Assembly: GCF_000154845.1 (NCBI RefSeq)
Contig: NZ_DS981458.1
Location: 21,139-64,960, forward strand
DNA length: 43,822 bases
Reading direction: 5' to 3'
From: Phocaeicola coprocola DSM 17136
GTDB lineage: Bacteria > Bacteroidota > Bacteroidia > Bacteroidales > Bacteroidaceae
Shown: piece after piece, positions 17,779-26,775 of the stretch
Layout: each line of letters opens with the position of its first letter
Position numbering within the stretch: the stretch's first letter is position 1
Translations under genes and position numbers: made by a program
Notes under the pieces: model-generated
The model's database searches: none
What the model was told of the DNA's origin: nothing
What the model saw: the letters and a program-made list of their open reading frames with translations, nothing else

Positions 17779-19743
17779 CTACAGAAGAATAGCGTAAGAA
17801 CCTTTTTCTGACATATCGATATAATTCAACCCATAGATTTCACATTCTCGTTTCAATTTTTCCCGATATGAGTCTTCTAACGAAGTATCTAAAACAACTT
17901 GTTTTATCTGAAACAACCGTTTGAAATCAGCTACAGAACCATAAAATCCACGGCATATATAAGCATAATCTACATGCAAAGGAGAAAGTGCCTTTTGTTT
18001 TCTCCATTTATTATTATCGACCAAAACAATACAAATATCTCTAACCTTATAGATACATGATGCAGAAGACAACTCATTAATATCTCTGTCGTATTTGGTA
18101 TAAACTCCAGCACGAGACAAATAAATATAAGCACCAGCCAGCTCCCTTTGTTTCCACAAAAAGGACACTATCAAAACATTTACAGTCAGTAGAAATACAA
18201 TCAGCCTACGTGCATTACGACAGACAACATACCTCCATAAAGTCACTATTGCAACAGCAAGTAACCATGCCTGCCATACCGAAAGATAGGCAGATGTAAT
18301 TTGTGCTCCCGACCAATGTTGTATCTGCTCCATTACCTCATTCAAAGTCCGTACCGCAAAATCCAATCCCTGTACCACAAAGTTTGCGGCTACAGGAAAT
18401 ACCCCAAGTGCCAATGCCAGCAGCGTAGCCGACAGGATAAAAACAGCTATTGGAGCAACAACAAGATTAGATAGCAAAAAATAAACCGGAAACGTTCCAA
18501 AATAGTATAATATAAGTGGCAGTGTTGCTAATTGGGCAGAAAGAGAAAGAGAAATAATGTTCCACAAGTAAGCAACAATTTTATTTCGCACTACAAATAA
18601 ACTATCAATTAATGGATAAAATAAGAAAATGCCCAATACAGCCATAAATGATAACTGAAAACCGACATCAAACAAATACATGGGCTGGTATATCAACATT
18701 ATAAAAGCTGTCAAAGTTAAAGCTGAAAAACCCGAGAAGCGATCCTCTGAAAAGATAGAAGCTACCACATACGCAGAAAACATTGTGACCGCCCTTATTA
18801 CCGAAGGACCCAGCCCAGACAAGAAAGCAAATCCCCACAAAAGTCCGACAATGAGAAAACTTGCAATCCATTTTCCGCCACAAACCCGCCGTAAAGGATA
18901 GAACAGCCACGAAAGAATCATCGATAGTATACCAATATGCAAACCAGAAAGCGCAAGAATATGACTAACCCCAGCTGCATTGTATGTAGCTTTTATCTCA
19001 CGAGTAAGTTTTGATTTATCACCTATAGTAAGTGCCGATATTATAGCCAACACATCATCTTCCAAATTCCATGTACGAAACTTTTTAACGATTTGTTCTC
19101 GAAGCATCAAAGCCTGCATCTTAAATGTTGGAGTACTCGGCTGAAGCAGTTTACGCCAATATCCGGAGTAGACTATTGCCGTTCCACTTATCCCCTGTCG
19201 CTGAAGATATTGTCCATAATCAAATCCCGTAAAATCTGCATCAGACATAGGTATCCCGACATGTGCACGAAAGCACATTCGATCACCACATTGTAATGGA
19301 GGTTGCATAGAATCAGGCATCCAATAAAGAAGTACCTGCTTATTTACCGGTTTCCAACTTCCTGTAGCAACATCTTTTACTTTTTCCACATTGACAGTTG
19401 CCTGAATAGTCTTGCCTTTCACACGAGGAATATCACATACGGAAGCAACATACACCGCTTTATCAGAATCCCACTCGTGATGTATATTTTCCAATGATAT
19501 AACAAATAGTATTCCTCCTAGAAGCAAAAAACTTAGACTAACAGATATCCCAAACAAGAAACGAATCCGATAAGTCTTCGAAAAGTAAAATATAGAAGAC
19601 AAAAGAACAGACAGAACAAAAACAAAACAAAGTGCATACAAGTAAGTTCCATCTAAAGCAAACACATCAGATAAAAAAATTCCGGTTGCCAGTGCTACCG
19701 ACAACCGGAACAAAGGATAAAATGTGAAACGAGAACTCACCAT
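17779..19743 (-). CDS. comEC: ComEC/Rec2-family membrane protein
   Basis: A 654-residue polytopic membrane protein. The N-terminal DUF4131-like part has three hydrophobic segments and a soluble OB-like region. The Competence core follows from about residue 220, with LTIGDKSKLTREIKATYNAAGVSHILALSGLHIGIL and many membrane helices. ComEC forms the inner-membrane channel for single-stranded DNA uptake. After the last helix only about 130 residues remain, without an HxHxDH metallo-beta-lactamase motif, so the nuclease-like domain of longer ComEC proteins is absent or strongly reduced. Short forms like this occur in Bacteroidales as far as I know, so this need not be a truncation. It starts 4 bp after rpe. 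Confidence 0.88.
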   Translation of the reverse strand: MVSSRFTFYPLFRLSVALATGIFLSDVFALDGTYLYALCFVFVLSVLLSSIFYFSKTYRIRFLFGISVSLSFLLLGGILFVISLENIHHEWDSDKAVYVASVCDIPRVKGKTIQATVNVEKVKDVATGSWKPVNKQVLLYWMPDSMQPPLQCGDRMCFRAHVGIPMSDADFTGFDYGQYLQRQGISGTAIVYSGYWRKLLQPSTPTFKMQALMLREQIVKKFRTWNLEDDVLAIISALTIGDKSKLTREIKATYNAAGVSHILALSGLHIGILSMILSWLFYPLRRVCGGKWIASFLIVGLLWGFAFLSGLGPSVIRAVTMFSAYVVASIFSEDRFSGFSALTLTAFIMLIYQPMYLFDVGFQLSFMAVLGIFLFYPLIDSLFVVRNKIVAYLWNIISLSLSAQLATLPLILYYFGTFPVYFLLSNLVVAPIAVFILSATLLALALGVFPVAANFVVQGLDFAVRTLNEVMEQIQHWSGAQITSAYLSVWQAWLLAVAIVTLWRYVVCRNARRLIVFLLTVNVLIVSFLWKQRELAGAYIYLSRAGVYTKYDRDINELSSASCIYKVRDICIVLVDNNKWRKQKALSPLHVDYAYICRGFYGSVADFKRLFQIKQVVLDTSLEDSYREKLKRECEIYGLNYIDMSEKGSYAILL

Positions 19744-19747
19744 TTTA

Positions 19748-20407
19748 TTATTTTAGCTCCTTCAAACGACGAATAATGTCAACCATATCGGGAGCTTTAA
19801 AAACTGCATTACCAGCAACTAACACATCCGCTCCTGCCTCAACCAGCTGTGAACCAGTTTCCAGATTTACACCACCATCGACCTCTATCAGTGCCTGAGA
19901 GCCACTACGATCTATCAGTTCACGAAGCTCACGTACTTTTGTCAGTGTATGAGGAATAAATTTCTGTCCTCCAAAACCAGGATTAACACTCATCAGCAGC
20001 ACCATATCCACATCACTGATAATATCAGTAAGCATTGACACCGGAGTGGATGGATTCAACGTTACTCCTGCACGCATACCTGCATCCTTTATCTGCTGCA
20101 CCACACGATGCAAATGAGTACACGCCTCATAATGCACATTCATCATCATGGTGCCCAGTTCTTTTACCTCTCGAATAAATTTCTCCGGTTGCACTATCAT
20201 CAAATGTACATCCAATGGTTTTTCACTCAGCTCTGCCACATATTTCAAGACAGGGAATCCAACAGATATATTTGGAACAAAAACCCCATCCATTATATCT
20301 ATATGCAACCAGTCTGCATCACTATGGTTTATCTTCTCGATATCTTCTTTCAGATTAGCAAAATTTGCAGATAAGAGAGAAGGCGATATTTTCAATTCAT
20401 TCTTCAT
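19748..20407 (-). CDS. rpe: Ribulose-phosphate 3-epimerase
   Basis: A 219-residue TIM-barrel enzyme that interconverts ribulose-5-phosphate and xylulose-5-phosphate in the pentose phosphate pathway. Signatures are ISPSLLSANF at the N-terminus, LHIDIMDGVFVPNISVG with the metal-binding His and Asp, DVHLMI, VNPGFGGQKF and IEVDGGVN near the C-terminus. Length is standard. It is probably the first gene of a minus-strand unit with comEC and nrnA. Confidence 0.96.
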   Translation of the reverse strand: MKNELKISPSLLSANFANLKEDIEKINHSDADWLHIDIMDGVFVPNISVGFPVLKYVAELSEKPLDVHLMIVQPEKFIREVKELGTMMMNVHYEACTHLHRVVQQIKDAGMRAGVTLNPSTPVSMLTDIISDVDMVLLMSVNPGFGGQKFIPHTLTKVRELRELIDRSGSQALIEVDGGVNLETGSQLVEAGADVLVAGNAVFKAPDMVDIIRRLKELK

Positions 20408-20483
20408 ACTTTAAAAACTTATTCCTAAGAACAAAGATAAGTATTTTTATCGAGATAAGAGGTAAGGTTCAACAAAAACAGCT

Positions 20484-21779
20484 CTATTCAAAGCTGAAAC
20501 GCAAACCAAACTGAAGATTGAAATTGAATGGATGTTCTTTGCGAATCGTTTCAATCTGACTGCCATCATCAAAATAATATGCAATACCAGGTTCAGCATA
20601 TAATCCTAAATGTTTAGTAAAATTCACCTGTGCTCCTGCGGCTGCCGAAACAGACCATTGCAAAGGATTAACTTTTAACGAAGTGTGTTCAACTTCACGA
20701 TTTGAGTTTCCGTTTACATATACAGCATCCATACTTCCTGATACACATTTTTCAACCATTCCACCGGCTGATGCATAAAATGAAAACCAACGATTATTCC
20801 ATATTGAGCGATGTACTTTTAAAGGAATTCCTATATAATGCAATTTCTGTTGTTCTTCGATATATGAACCTGAACCGGAATGCAATTCCGAAGAAAGCAT
20901 TGTATAATTCATTCCAGTTTCCAATGCCCATTCGCGAGTAATATTCCACTTTATCGAGAGACCTACCGTTACCGGCATTTTATGTTTCACATCTGTAGTA
21001 GAACTGCAATCACGGTTATTAAGCAATACCTGACTATAAGCAGTCTGTTCATCACTTTCAGAAACGGCTCCCATATTTATAGGAGTAGCATAAAGCGACC
21101 GACTATTCAGACGGCTCATACCTCCAAATGAGCGAGATGAAGAATAAGGAGTATTTCCTGCAGACAAACCAACCGACCACTTACGGTCCTTTTCACCTTT
21201 CCCCATAGCCAGCATTTCTTGGTTTCGCTTAACTTGACGACGGTCTGCTTCCAAAGTACGATACGCCCGTTTTTTATCAGTGTCATAATTCGTACTGCCG
21301 GTTTCTTGTTCCTTATCCTCTACCTTATACTCTTCCTTTATAGACATTATTTCACTTTCAGCAATAACCTCCTGATTGTGATTTTCAGGTGTCTCGATTT
21401 TCGCCAAACAGACTTTAGCCGGAGAAGACGCTACGACCGGATCCGAAGAATCCATTTTTGAATTATCTGATGAAAATATCTTTTCAGAAGAAGATAAAAC
21501 CTCATCATCAGGAGTTGATGAAAAGTCTAATTCTTCAACCAACGCCTCATTACTACGCATATAATCGGCAGTAGGAGAATTTATAAACCAAAACGTCAAC
21601 GACGAAACGGCTACGACCAAAACAGCAGCTGCAACAAAGCGACGTGTCCTCCACATTGGAATGACGCGTGGCGCAGACAACTCCTCCTCTAACCTTTCCC
21701 ACAAAGCATCGGGAAGAGGTTCAGAATAATCCTCCAGTTTATTGCGAAGGTTTTCTACCCATTTATCATCCTCTTTCAT
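20484..21779 (-). CDS. Probable anti-sigma/outer-membrane beta-barrel fusion protein
   Basis: A 431-residue protein that I recognise only in outline. Residues 1-44 are soluble and charged (DKWVENLRNKLEDYSEPLPDALWERLEEEL). A single hydrophobic helix follows at about 48-66 (VAAAVLVVAVSSLTFWFI). Next is a low-complexity Ser/Glu/Lys-rich linker to about residue 190. The C-terminal 230 residues are strand-rich, with aromatic girdle patterns and a final FNLQFGLRFSFE, as in small outer-membrane barrels (PorT/OmpW-like). The gene overlaps the upstream ECF sigma factor by ATGA, so it is translationally coupled and a good anti-sigma candidate. The cytoplasmic part plus single helix would fit that role, and the barrel could sense the outer membrane. 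Function is inference. Confidence 0.72.
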   Translation of the reverse strand: MKEDDKWVENLRNKLEDYSEPLPDALWERLEEELSAPRVIPMWRTRRFVAAAVLVVAVSSLTFWFINSPTADYMRSNEALVEELDFSSTPDDEVLSSSEKIFSSDNSKMDSSDPVVASSPAKVCLAKIETPENHNQEVIAESEIMSIKEEYKVEDKEQETGSTNYDTDKKRAYRTLEADRRQVKRNQEMLAMGKGEKDRKWSVGLSAGNTPYSSSRSFGGMSRLNSRSLYATPINMGAVSESDEQTAYSQVLLNNRDCSSTTDVKHKMPVTVGLSIKWNITREWALETGMNYTMLSSELHSGSGSYIEEQQKLHYIGIPLKVHRSIWNNRWFSFYASAGGMVEKCVSGSMDAVYVNGNSNREVEHTSLKVNPLQWSVSAAAGAQVNFTKHLGLYAEPGIAYYFDDGSQIETIRKEHPFNFNLQFGLRFSFE

Positions 21780-22345
21780 TCTAGTTTCCTTTTTCTATAT
21801 TCATTAATTTTCTTTATCAATAAGCTTTTTGCACGATAGAACTGCGATGAAGAAGTATGTTCTGTTATCCCTAATAAAGAAGCTATTTCTTTATGACTTT
21901 TATCTTCAAATACATATAAATTGAATACTGTACGATAACCATCAGGAAGTTCTGATATAAACTTCATCAACACAGAACGAGGTATATCATCCAACTCACT
22001 GTCATCAGTATCAGGAACATCAGGTATTTCAGTCATCAATACCTCTTGCTGCACTTGCGTATTCTTCTTCCTCAAGTACCCTAATGCTTCATTTACCATC
22101 ACCCGCGAAAGCCAAGCTTTGAGAGAGCCTTCACCTTGATAAGAAAACTGCTTGATAGATTGAAATATACGCAAGAAACCATCATGCAAAATATCTTCTG
22201 CAGTTTCACGGTCACCGATATAGCGAAGGCATATAGCCATGAGCAACCCACCATAGCGCTCATACAGCGTGTGGCGTGCCCGCATATCTCCCCGTTGGCA
22301 TTGCAACGACAATTCTTCCTCTGACATATCGGCTTTCATCTGCAT
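21776..22345 (-). CDS. ECF-family RNA polymerase sigma factor
   Basis: A sigma-70 family, extracytoplasmic-function type protein. I chose ATG 22345 (MQMKADMSEEELSLQC, 189 residues); 22339 and 22327 are also possible. Region 2 is clear: LLMAICLRYIGDRETAEDILHDGFLRIFQSI, then SLKAWLSRVMVNEAL. Region 4 has DGYRTVFNLYVFEDKSHKEIASLLGITEHTSSSQFYRAKSLL with a helix-turn-helix. The stop codon overlaps the ATG of the membrane/barrel protein (ATGA), the usual layout of a sigma/anti-sigma pair. The stimulus is unknown. Confidence 0.93.
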   Translation of the reverse strand: MQMKADMSEEELSLQCQRGDMRARHTLYERYGGLLMAICLRYIGDRETAEDILHDGFLRIFQSIKQFSYQGEGSLKAWLSRVMVNEALGYLRKKNTQVQQEVLMTEIPDVPDTDDSELDDIPRSVLMKFISELPDGYRTVFNLYVFEDKSHKEIASLLGITEHTSSSQFYRAKSLLIKKINEYRKRKLE

Positions 22346-22483
22346 TTTAATATGAAATGTCCTTGCGGCAAAAATACTGCACATAAAGAGAAATAAATTT
22401 TATTCTAAATTATTTTTAACAATTTAAGATGCAGTAAAAAGTAAATTTATCCGTTATATAAACGGATTATAAAAGCAACAGCC

Positions 22484-23224
22484 ATGAAACGACGAAACTG
22501 TTTACAACAAATTATTGGAATATTACTCTGCTGCACATTATTCTCCTCGTGTCTGGATGATAATGAACCCGAAACCTTTTTTCCGACACTGGGAACTGTC
22601 AATGCAGATGAAAACGACATAACAATAGAATCTGACTCATATGGATTATTAATTCCGACTAACCCCGGATTCATTACTTCCACCCAAACAGATTCTACGG
22701 GGCAAAGAATACTTGCTGTTTTTCAATATACAGAAAACACAACTAAAGAAGGAAAAACAGGTATGCAGGTAGAACTAGTAAGAGTAAACAAAGTATTAAC
22801 CAAAAAAGCTGATGACTTACGAATTGGTATAGAAGATGTATTTGGCAATAGTCCTATTCAAATTACAGCTGCTTCTATCAGTCAGAAACATCTGAACATT
22901 CAATATGAATATTATGGAAGTACAAACATCAGCCACCGAATCAGCCTAGTGTTAAATTCTGAAACTCAACTGGATGAAAATGGGTTACTACAGGTAGAAT
23001 TCCGTCACAATAATCAAGGAGATACTTATTCTGAAAGATTGTGGGGAATTGTTTCATATACACTGGAAAGCATCCCTGATTATGATGAGTCTAAATGTAA
23101 GGGATTTAAGATTATCTATGACAGCGGGGCAAACAGTCGTGCAGAATGGATAGTTAAAATAAACTCTCAAGGTACACAAACAGAACAAAATCCGTCACGT
23201 TATATTGAGTCTTGTTGTTTCTAA
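22484..23224 (+). CDS. NigD-like lipoprotein
   Basis: A 246-residue lipoprotein (MKRRNCLQQIIGILLCCTLF, lipobox FSSC, Cys23) with an N-terminal SH3/OB-like beta region (TLGTVNADENDITIESDSYGLLIP) and a second beta domain ending in SRAEWIVKIN. This layout is that of NigD-like proteins, common in Bacteroides. The name comes from a bacteriocin-associated gene, but the function of most members is unknown. It is a single-gene unit on the plus strand, divergent from the ECF sigma gene with about 140 bp between starts, and closed by a strong terminator. Confidence 0.82.
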   Translation: MKRRNCLQQIIGILLCCTLFSSCLDDNEPETFFPTLGTVNADENDITIESDSYGLLIPTNPGFITSTQTDSTGQRILAVFQYTENTTKEGKTGMQVELVRVNKVLTKKADDLRIGIEDVFGNSPIQITAASISQKHLNIQYEYYGSTNISHRISLVLNSETQLDENGLLQVEFRHNNQGDTYSERLWGIVSYTLESIPDYDESKCKGFKIIYDSGANSRAEWIVKINSQGTQTEQNPSRYIESCCF

Positions 23225-23238
23225 GTTTATATCTCTGC

Positions 23239-23291
23239 ACCATTCAGTAACAGCCCCTTCCCTCTTTTCGGGCTGTTCTGAATGGTTTTTT
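23239..23291 (+). terminator. Strong terminator after the NigD-like gene
   Basis: ACCATTCAG(T)AACAGCCC pairs with GGGCTGTTCTGAATGGT: a 17-bp stem with one bulged base, followed by TTTTTT. The loop is pyrimidine rich. It also sits just downstream of the fmt stop on the other strand. Confidence 0.95.
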
Positions 23292-23297
23292 ATTTTA

Positions 23298-24269
23298 TTA
23301 CTTCACATATGCTTTTTCTGTATGGCGATACCCACGCAAGAAATCATTTATCTCCATACGTTTTTTACCAGCCAGCTGTAACGAAAGAACATTCACATAT
23401 CCGTCAGACGATGCTATTTTAAAATATGTTTTACAGTCGGTTACAATAGTACCCGGAGCCAATGAATGTTCACAGAATAATTTTTCAGTTTCAAATATCT
23501 TCAGCATAACAGGATCAGTCCCTTCCTGATAAAGTTCAGTCCATGCAGCTGGATAAGGTGATAAACCACGTACAAAATCGTAGATCCGTTTCACGCCTAT
23601 TGTCCAATCGATACGACAGGTTTCTTTAAATATCTTTGGAGCAGGACGAAGTTCACCAACCTGAGCCAATTCTTCTTGTGGAATTGTTTTTACAGAACCT
23701 TCCAGAATAGCATCCACAGTCTTCAAAACCAAATCACCTCCCAAACGCATCAAACGTTCATAAACAACCTCCACATTATCAGTATCAGCTATAGGTACAC
23801 GGACCTGATCTATAATCTCTCCTGTATCAATTTCATGCTTCAGGAAAAAGGTTGTAATACCAGTTTCGGTATCTCCATTTATCACAGCCCAATTTATCGG
23901 AGCTGCCCCACGGTATTGAGGAAGCAATGAAGCATGAAGATTAAACGTACCCAAACGCGGCATACTCCATACGACTTCAGGCAACATACGAAAAGCGACC
24001 ACAATCTGTAAGTCAGCATTCAGGCTCCGAAGTTCTGCTACAAACTCTTCATTTTTTAATTTTTCAGGCTGTAGCACTTTTAAACCTTGGGAAACCGCAT
24101 ATTGTTTTACCGGACTCGGTTGCAATACACTTCCGTGACGCCCCATCGGTTTATCAGGCATCGTGATGACACCTACTATATTATATCCTCCCTCTACCAG
24201 TCTTTTTAAACTTTCCACTGCAAACTCGGGAGTTCCCATATATACAATTCTCAAATCCTTCTTATCCAT
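23298..24269 (-). CDS. fmt: Methionyl-tRNA formyltransferase
   Basis: A 323-residue enzyme that formylates initiator Met-tRNA using 10-formyl-tetrahydrofolate. It shows the N-terminal RIVYMGTPEFAVESL, the formyltransferase core NLHASLLPQYRGAAPINWAV with catalytic Asn and His, and the downstream ETGITTFFLKHEIDTGEI with the catalytic Asp. The C-terminal OB-like tRNA-binding domain ends with KRMEINDFLRG. Length is normal. It is the last gene of a close-packed unit behind the ClC gene (14 bp gap). Confidence 0.96.
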   Translation of the reverse strand: MDKKDLRIVYMGTPEFAVESLKRLVEGGYNIVGVITMPDKPMGRHGSVLQPSPVKQYAVSQGLKVLQPEKLKNEEFVAELRSLNADLQIVVAFRMLPEVVWSMPRLGTFNLHASLLPQYRGAAPINWAVINGDTETGITTFFLKHEIDTGEIIDQVRVPIADTDNVEVVYERLMRLGGDLVLKTVDAILEGSVKTIPQEELAQVGELRPAPKIFKETCRIDWTIGVKRIYDFVRGLSPYPAAWTELYQEGTDPVMLKIFETEKLFCEHSLAPGTIVTDCKTYFKIASSDGYVNVLSLQLAGKKRMEINDFLRGYRHTEKAYVK

Positions 24270-24283
24270 AAGTCTTGTACTTT

Positions 24284-26083
24284 TTATTCAGCTGAAATAT
24301 CCACCAATACCTGACGATAGGTATTCAACATTTTTGATTTCGAAACAAACCCAATATACTTATTATCCTCATCAACTACAGGTAAGTTCCAGGCCCCTGT
24401 CTGGTCAAACTTCTTCATCACAACTTCCATAGAGTCTGTACTAATAATAGGTGCTTTAGGAGGCTTCATAAAACTTTCTACCCGGAAACGGTGATATAAT
24501 TCCTGACGGAAAATAATATTACGAATATCATCAAGAACTACTATACCAATTAGTTCATCATTTACATCAACCACAGGAAAAAGGTTACGGCTAGATTGAG
24601 AAATACGCTTCACCATCTCACCTAAATCCATATCAGGACGTACTTTCAGAAAATCTGTTTCCACAATACTCTCCATATTCATCAGTGTCAATACCGCCTT
24701 ATCTTTATGATGGGTTATCAGCTCGCCTGTTTTTGCCAGACGCATAGAATAAATACTATGAGGCTCAAATACGATGATAGTCAGATAGGCACATACAGAA
24801 ACAATCATTAGCGGAAGAAACAAATCATATCCACCTGTCAGTTCTGCAATCAAGAAAATACCCGTCAGTGGAGCATGCATAACTCCCGACATCAGACCAG
24901 CCATTCCCATCAGAGCAAAATTCTTTTCCGGAATATATGTATTTCCGATATGGAACTCATTACATACATACGAAAAGACAAACCCCGATATACATCCCAA
25001 AAACAGACTAGGAGCAAAAATACCACCGCAACCACCACCTCCATTTGTTGCACTAGAAGCAAAAACCTTAAACAAGATTATCAAAATAAGGTATACGACC
25101 AACAGATGCGTGCTACCATAAAACAATGAATTGTTCATTACAGTATTCCACTCTTCCGAGGTTTCACCGTTTAACAACAAACTAATGGTATCATATCCTT
25201 CACCATATAATGGTGGAAAAAGAAATATCAGAATACTCAGCATAGCTCCACCAATAACAAACTTAACATAAGGATTGGAATACCGGCGGAATATATTTTC
25301 TATCCAGTTCATTGAACGAGTAAAATACCAAGCAACCAAGCCACAAAATATACCTAAAGCGATGGCATATGGAATGCGTTCGAGCGAAAAAGGATAATCC
25401 AGATGAAACTGAAACATTGCTTCTGTACCCAAAAGCAGATACGAAACAGAAGCTGCGGTAACACTCGTTATCAGCAACGGAAGAAGTGAAGCCATCGTCA
25501 GATCTATCATCAACACCTCCAGCGTAAATACTAATCCAGCTATAGGAGCTTTAAAAATACCAGATACAGCACCAGCCGCTCCACAACCAACCAGCAACAT
25601 CAAGGTCTTGTGATCCATACGGAAAACACTTCCCAAATTAGAGCCTATAGCAGATCCTGTCAATACAATCGGCGCCTCAGCTCCTACAGATCCACCACAT
25701 CCGATAGTTATGGCAGAAGCACAAACCGACGACCAAATATTATGCCGTTTAATGCGACTTTGTTTACGCGATATGGCATAAAGAATCTTAGTTACACCAT
25801 GACTGATATCATCACGTACCACCTTACGGATAAACAAACTGGTTATAAAAATACCCGCTACCGGATATACCAGATAAAGCCAGTTTGCCCCCATAGGGTC
25901 AAAATTCTCTGTCAGGAACTCCTTTATATATTCTACAAGAAACTTCAACACATAAGCAGCCAATGCGGTAAATATACCAACAAGAAAACTCAATATTAAA
26001 ATAAACTGCTTATTTGTAATATGTTTTTCCCTCCATCGGATAAAACGTTGAAGCAAATCGAACTTATCTTGTGAAGTTTTCAT
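24284..26083 (-). CDS. ClC-family chloride/proton antiporter with CBS pair
   Basis: A 599-residue membrane protein. The anion-path motifs are present: GCGGSVGAEAP, in which the Glu corresponds to the gating glutamate, and GGGGCGGIFAPSLFLG. The retained gating Glu indicates an H+/Cl- exchanger more than a passive channel. About ten membrane helices fill residues 25-440. A cytoplasmic tail follows with two CBS domains (VRPDMDLGEMVKRI to IFRQELY, then VESFMKPPKAPIIS to FVSKSKML) that probably bind adenine nucleotides. It lies between the Sua5/YciO-type gene and fmt with short gaps, so is likely co-transcribed with them, although their functions are not obviously related. Confidence 0.93.
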   Translation of the reverse strand: MKTSQDKFDLLQRFIRWREKHITNKQFILILSFLVGIFTALAAYVLKFLVEYIKEFLTENFDPMGANWLYLVYPVAGIFITSLFIRKVVRDDISHGVTKILYAISRKQSRIKRHNIWSSVCASAITIGCGGSVGAEAPIVLTGSAIGSNLGSVFRMDHKTLMLLVGCGAAGAVSGIFKAPIAGLVFTLEVLMIDLTMASLLPLLITSVTAASVSYLLLGTEAMFQFHLDYPFSLERIPYAIALGIFCGLVAWYFTRSMNWIENIFRRYSNPYVKFVIGGAMLSILIFLFPPLYGEGYDTISLLLNGETSEEWNTVMNNSLFYGSTHLLVVYLILIILFKVFASSATNGGGGCGGIFAPSLFLGCISGFVFSYVCNEFHIGNTYIPEKNFALMGMAGLMSGVMHAPLTGIFLIAELTGGYDLFLPLMIVSVCAYLTIIVFEPHSIYSMRLAKTGELITHHKDKAVLTLMNMESIVETDFLKVRPDMDLGEMVKRISQSSRNLFPVVDVNDELIGIVVLDDIRNIIFRQELYHRFRVESFMKPPKAPIISTDSMEVVMKKFDQTGAWNLPVVDEDNKYIGFVSKSKMLNTYRQVLVDISAE

Positions 26084-26098
26084 CGAACGCGTAATTTT

Positions 26099-26665
26099 TT
26101 ATTCTCTTATAACTTTCACAACACCGCCCTTACCTAATTTAATAATACTGGAAGGCTTAGGATGACCATTTTCTTCACGACGAAAATCAACTACATAATC
26201 TACCGCATTCTTTATTTCCTCACTTATCTCAGAAAAAATAGCAGGTGCAGGCTGGCCGCTGATATTGGCAGAAGTTGAAACTATCGCTTTACGAAAGCGG
26301 AAACATAATTCTTTCGAAAAGGTTTCATTTGTTACACGAATACCCACACTGCCATCCTCTGCAAGCAAATTAGGAGCTAAATTACGTGCTCCATCATAAA
26401 TTATAGTAAAAGGTTTGGTAGTCATTTCGATTAAATCCCAAGCAACAGGAGGTACATCACTAACATAAAAATCGACCTTCACCGGACTATCTACAAGTAC
26501 CAGCATTGCTTTACTGTCAGCTCTATGCTTAATTTCATATACTCGCTTTACAGCTTCCTCATTGGTTGCATCGCAGCCTATTCCCCAAACGGTGTCAGTC
26601 GGATAAAGTATCACACCGCCTTTTTGCATGATCTCACATGCCTTTTTAATTTCATCTTTCATCAT
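26099..26665 (-). CDS. L-threonylcarbamoyladenylate synthase family (Sua5/YciO/YrdC)
   Basis: I chose the ATG pair at 26665/26662 (MMKDEIKKACEIMQKGG). The upstream 22 codons lack a family match and would overlap the dinB promoter region. The 188-residue product has the core signature GGVILYPTDTVWGIGCDATN, KHRADSKAMLVLVD and the nucleotide-binding STSANISGQPAP. The family makes threonylcarbamoyl-AMP for the t6A modification of ANN-decoding tRNAs. Only the YrdC domain is present, so this is TsaC or YciO in type. YciO paralogues may have a different role, and the distinction cannot be made here. It leads the unit with the ClC antiporter and fmt. Confidence 0.88.
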   Translation of the reverse strand: MMKDEIKKACEIMQKGGVILYPTDTVWGIGCDATNEEAVKRVYEIKHRADSKAMLVLVDSPVKVDFYVSDVPPVAWDLIEMTTKPFTIIYDGARNLAPNLLAEDGSVGIRVTNETFSKELCFRFRKAIVSTSANISGQPAPAIFSEISEEIKNAVDYVVDFRREENGHPKPSSIIKLGKGGVVKVIRE

Positions 26666-26742
26666 AATGACTGTTCTCGCTAGTTTATTCAAAGCCTCAC
26701 AAAAGTACAAATGATTTTTATGATAGCCCAAAAAACTTTCAT

Positions 26743-26750
26743 TAAATTTG
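26743..26750 (+). promoter_or_regulatory. Putative dinB promoter (-7 box)
   Basis: TAAATTTG fits the Bacteroides -7 consensus TAnnTTTG. It lies directly before the upstream candidate ATG at 26752, so transcription would begin at about 26757 and only the ATG at 26776 would be in the message. A clear -33 TTG is not seen. Confidence 0.55.
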
Positions 26751-26775
26751 CATGAAAGAGCTTTTACGTCAAAAC

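Noticed and set aside
22447..22683. Minus-strand open frame of 78 codons
   Set aside because: It is antisense to the signal and first domain of the NigD-like gene, which has a lipobox and its own terminator.
26752..26775. Upstream ATG for dinB
   Set aside because: It lies directly behind the -7 promoter box, so it would be upstream of the transcription start.
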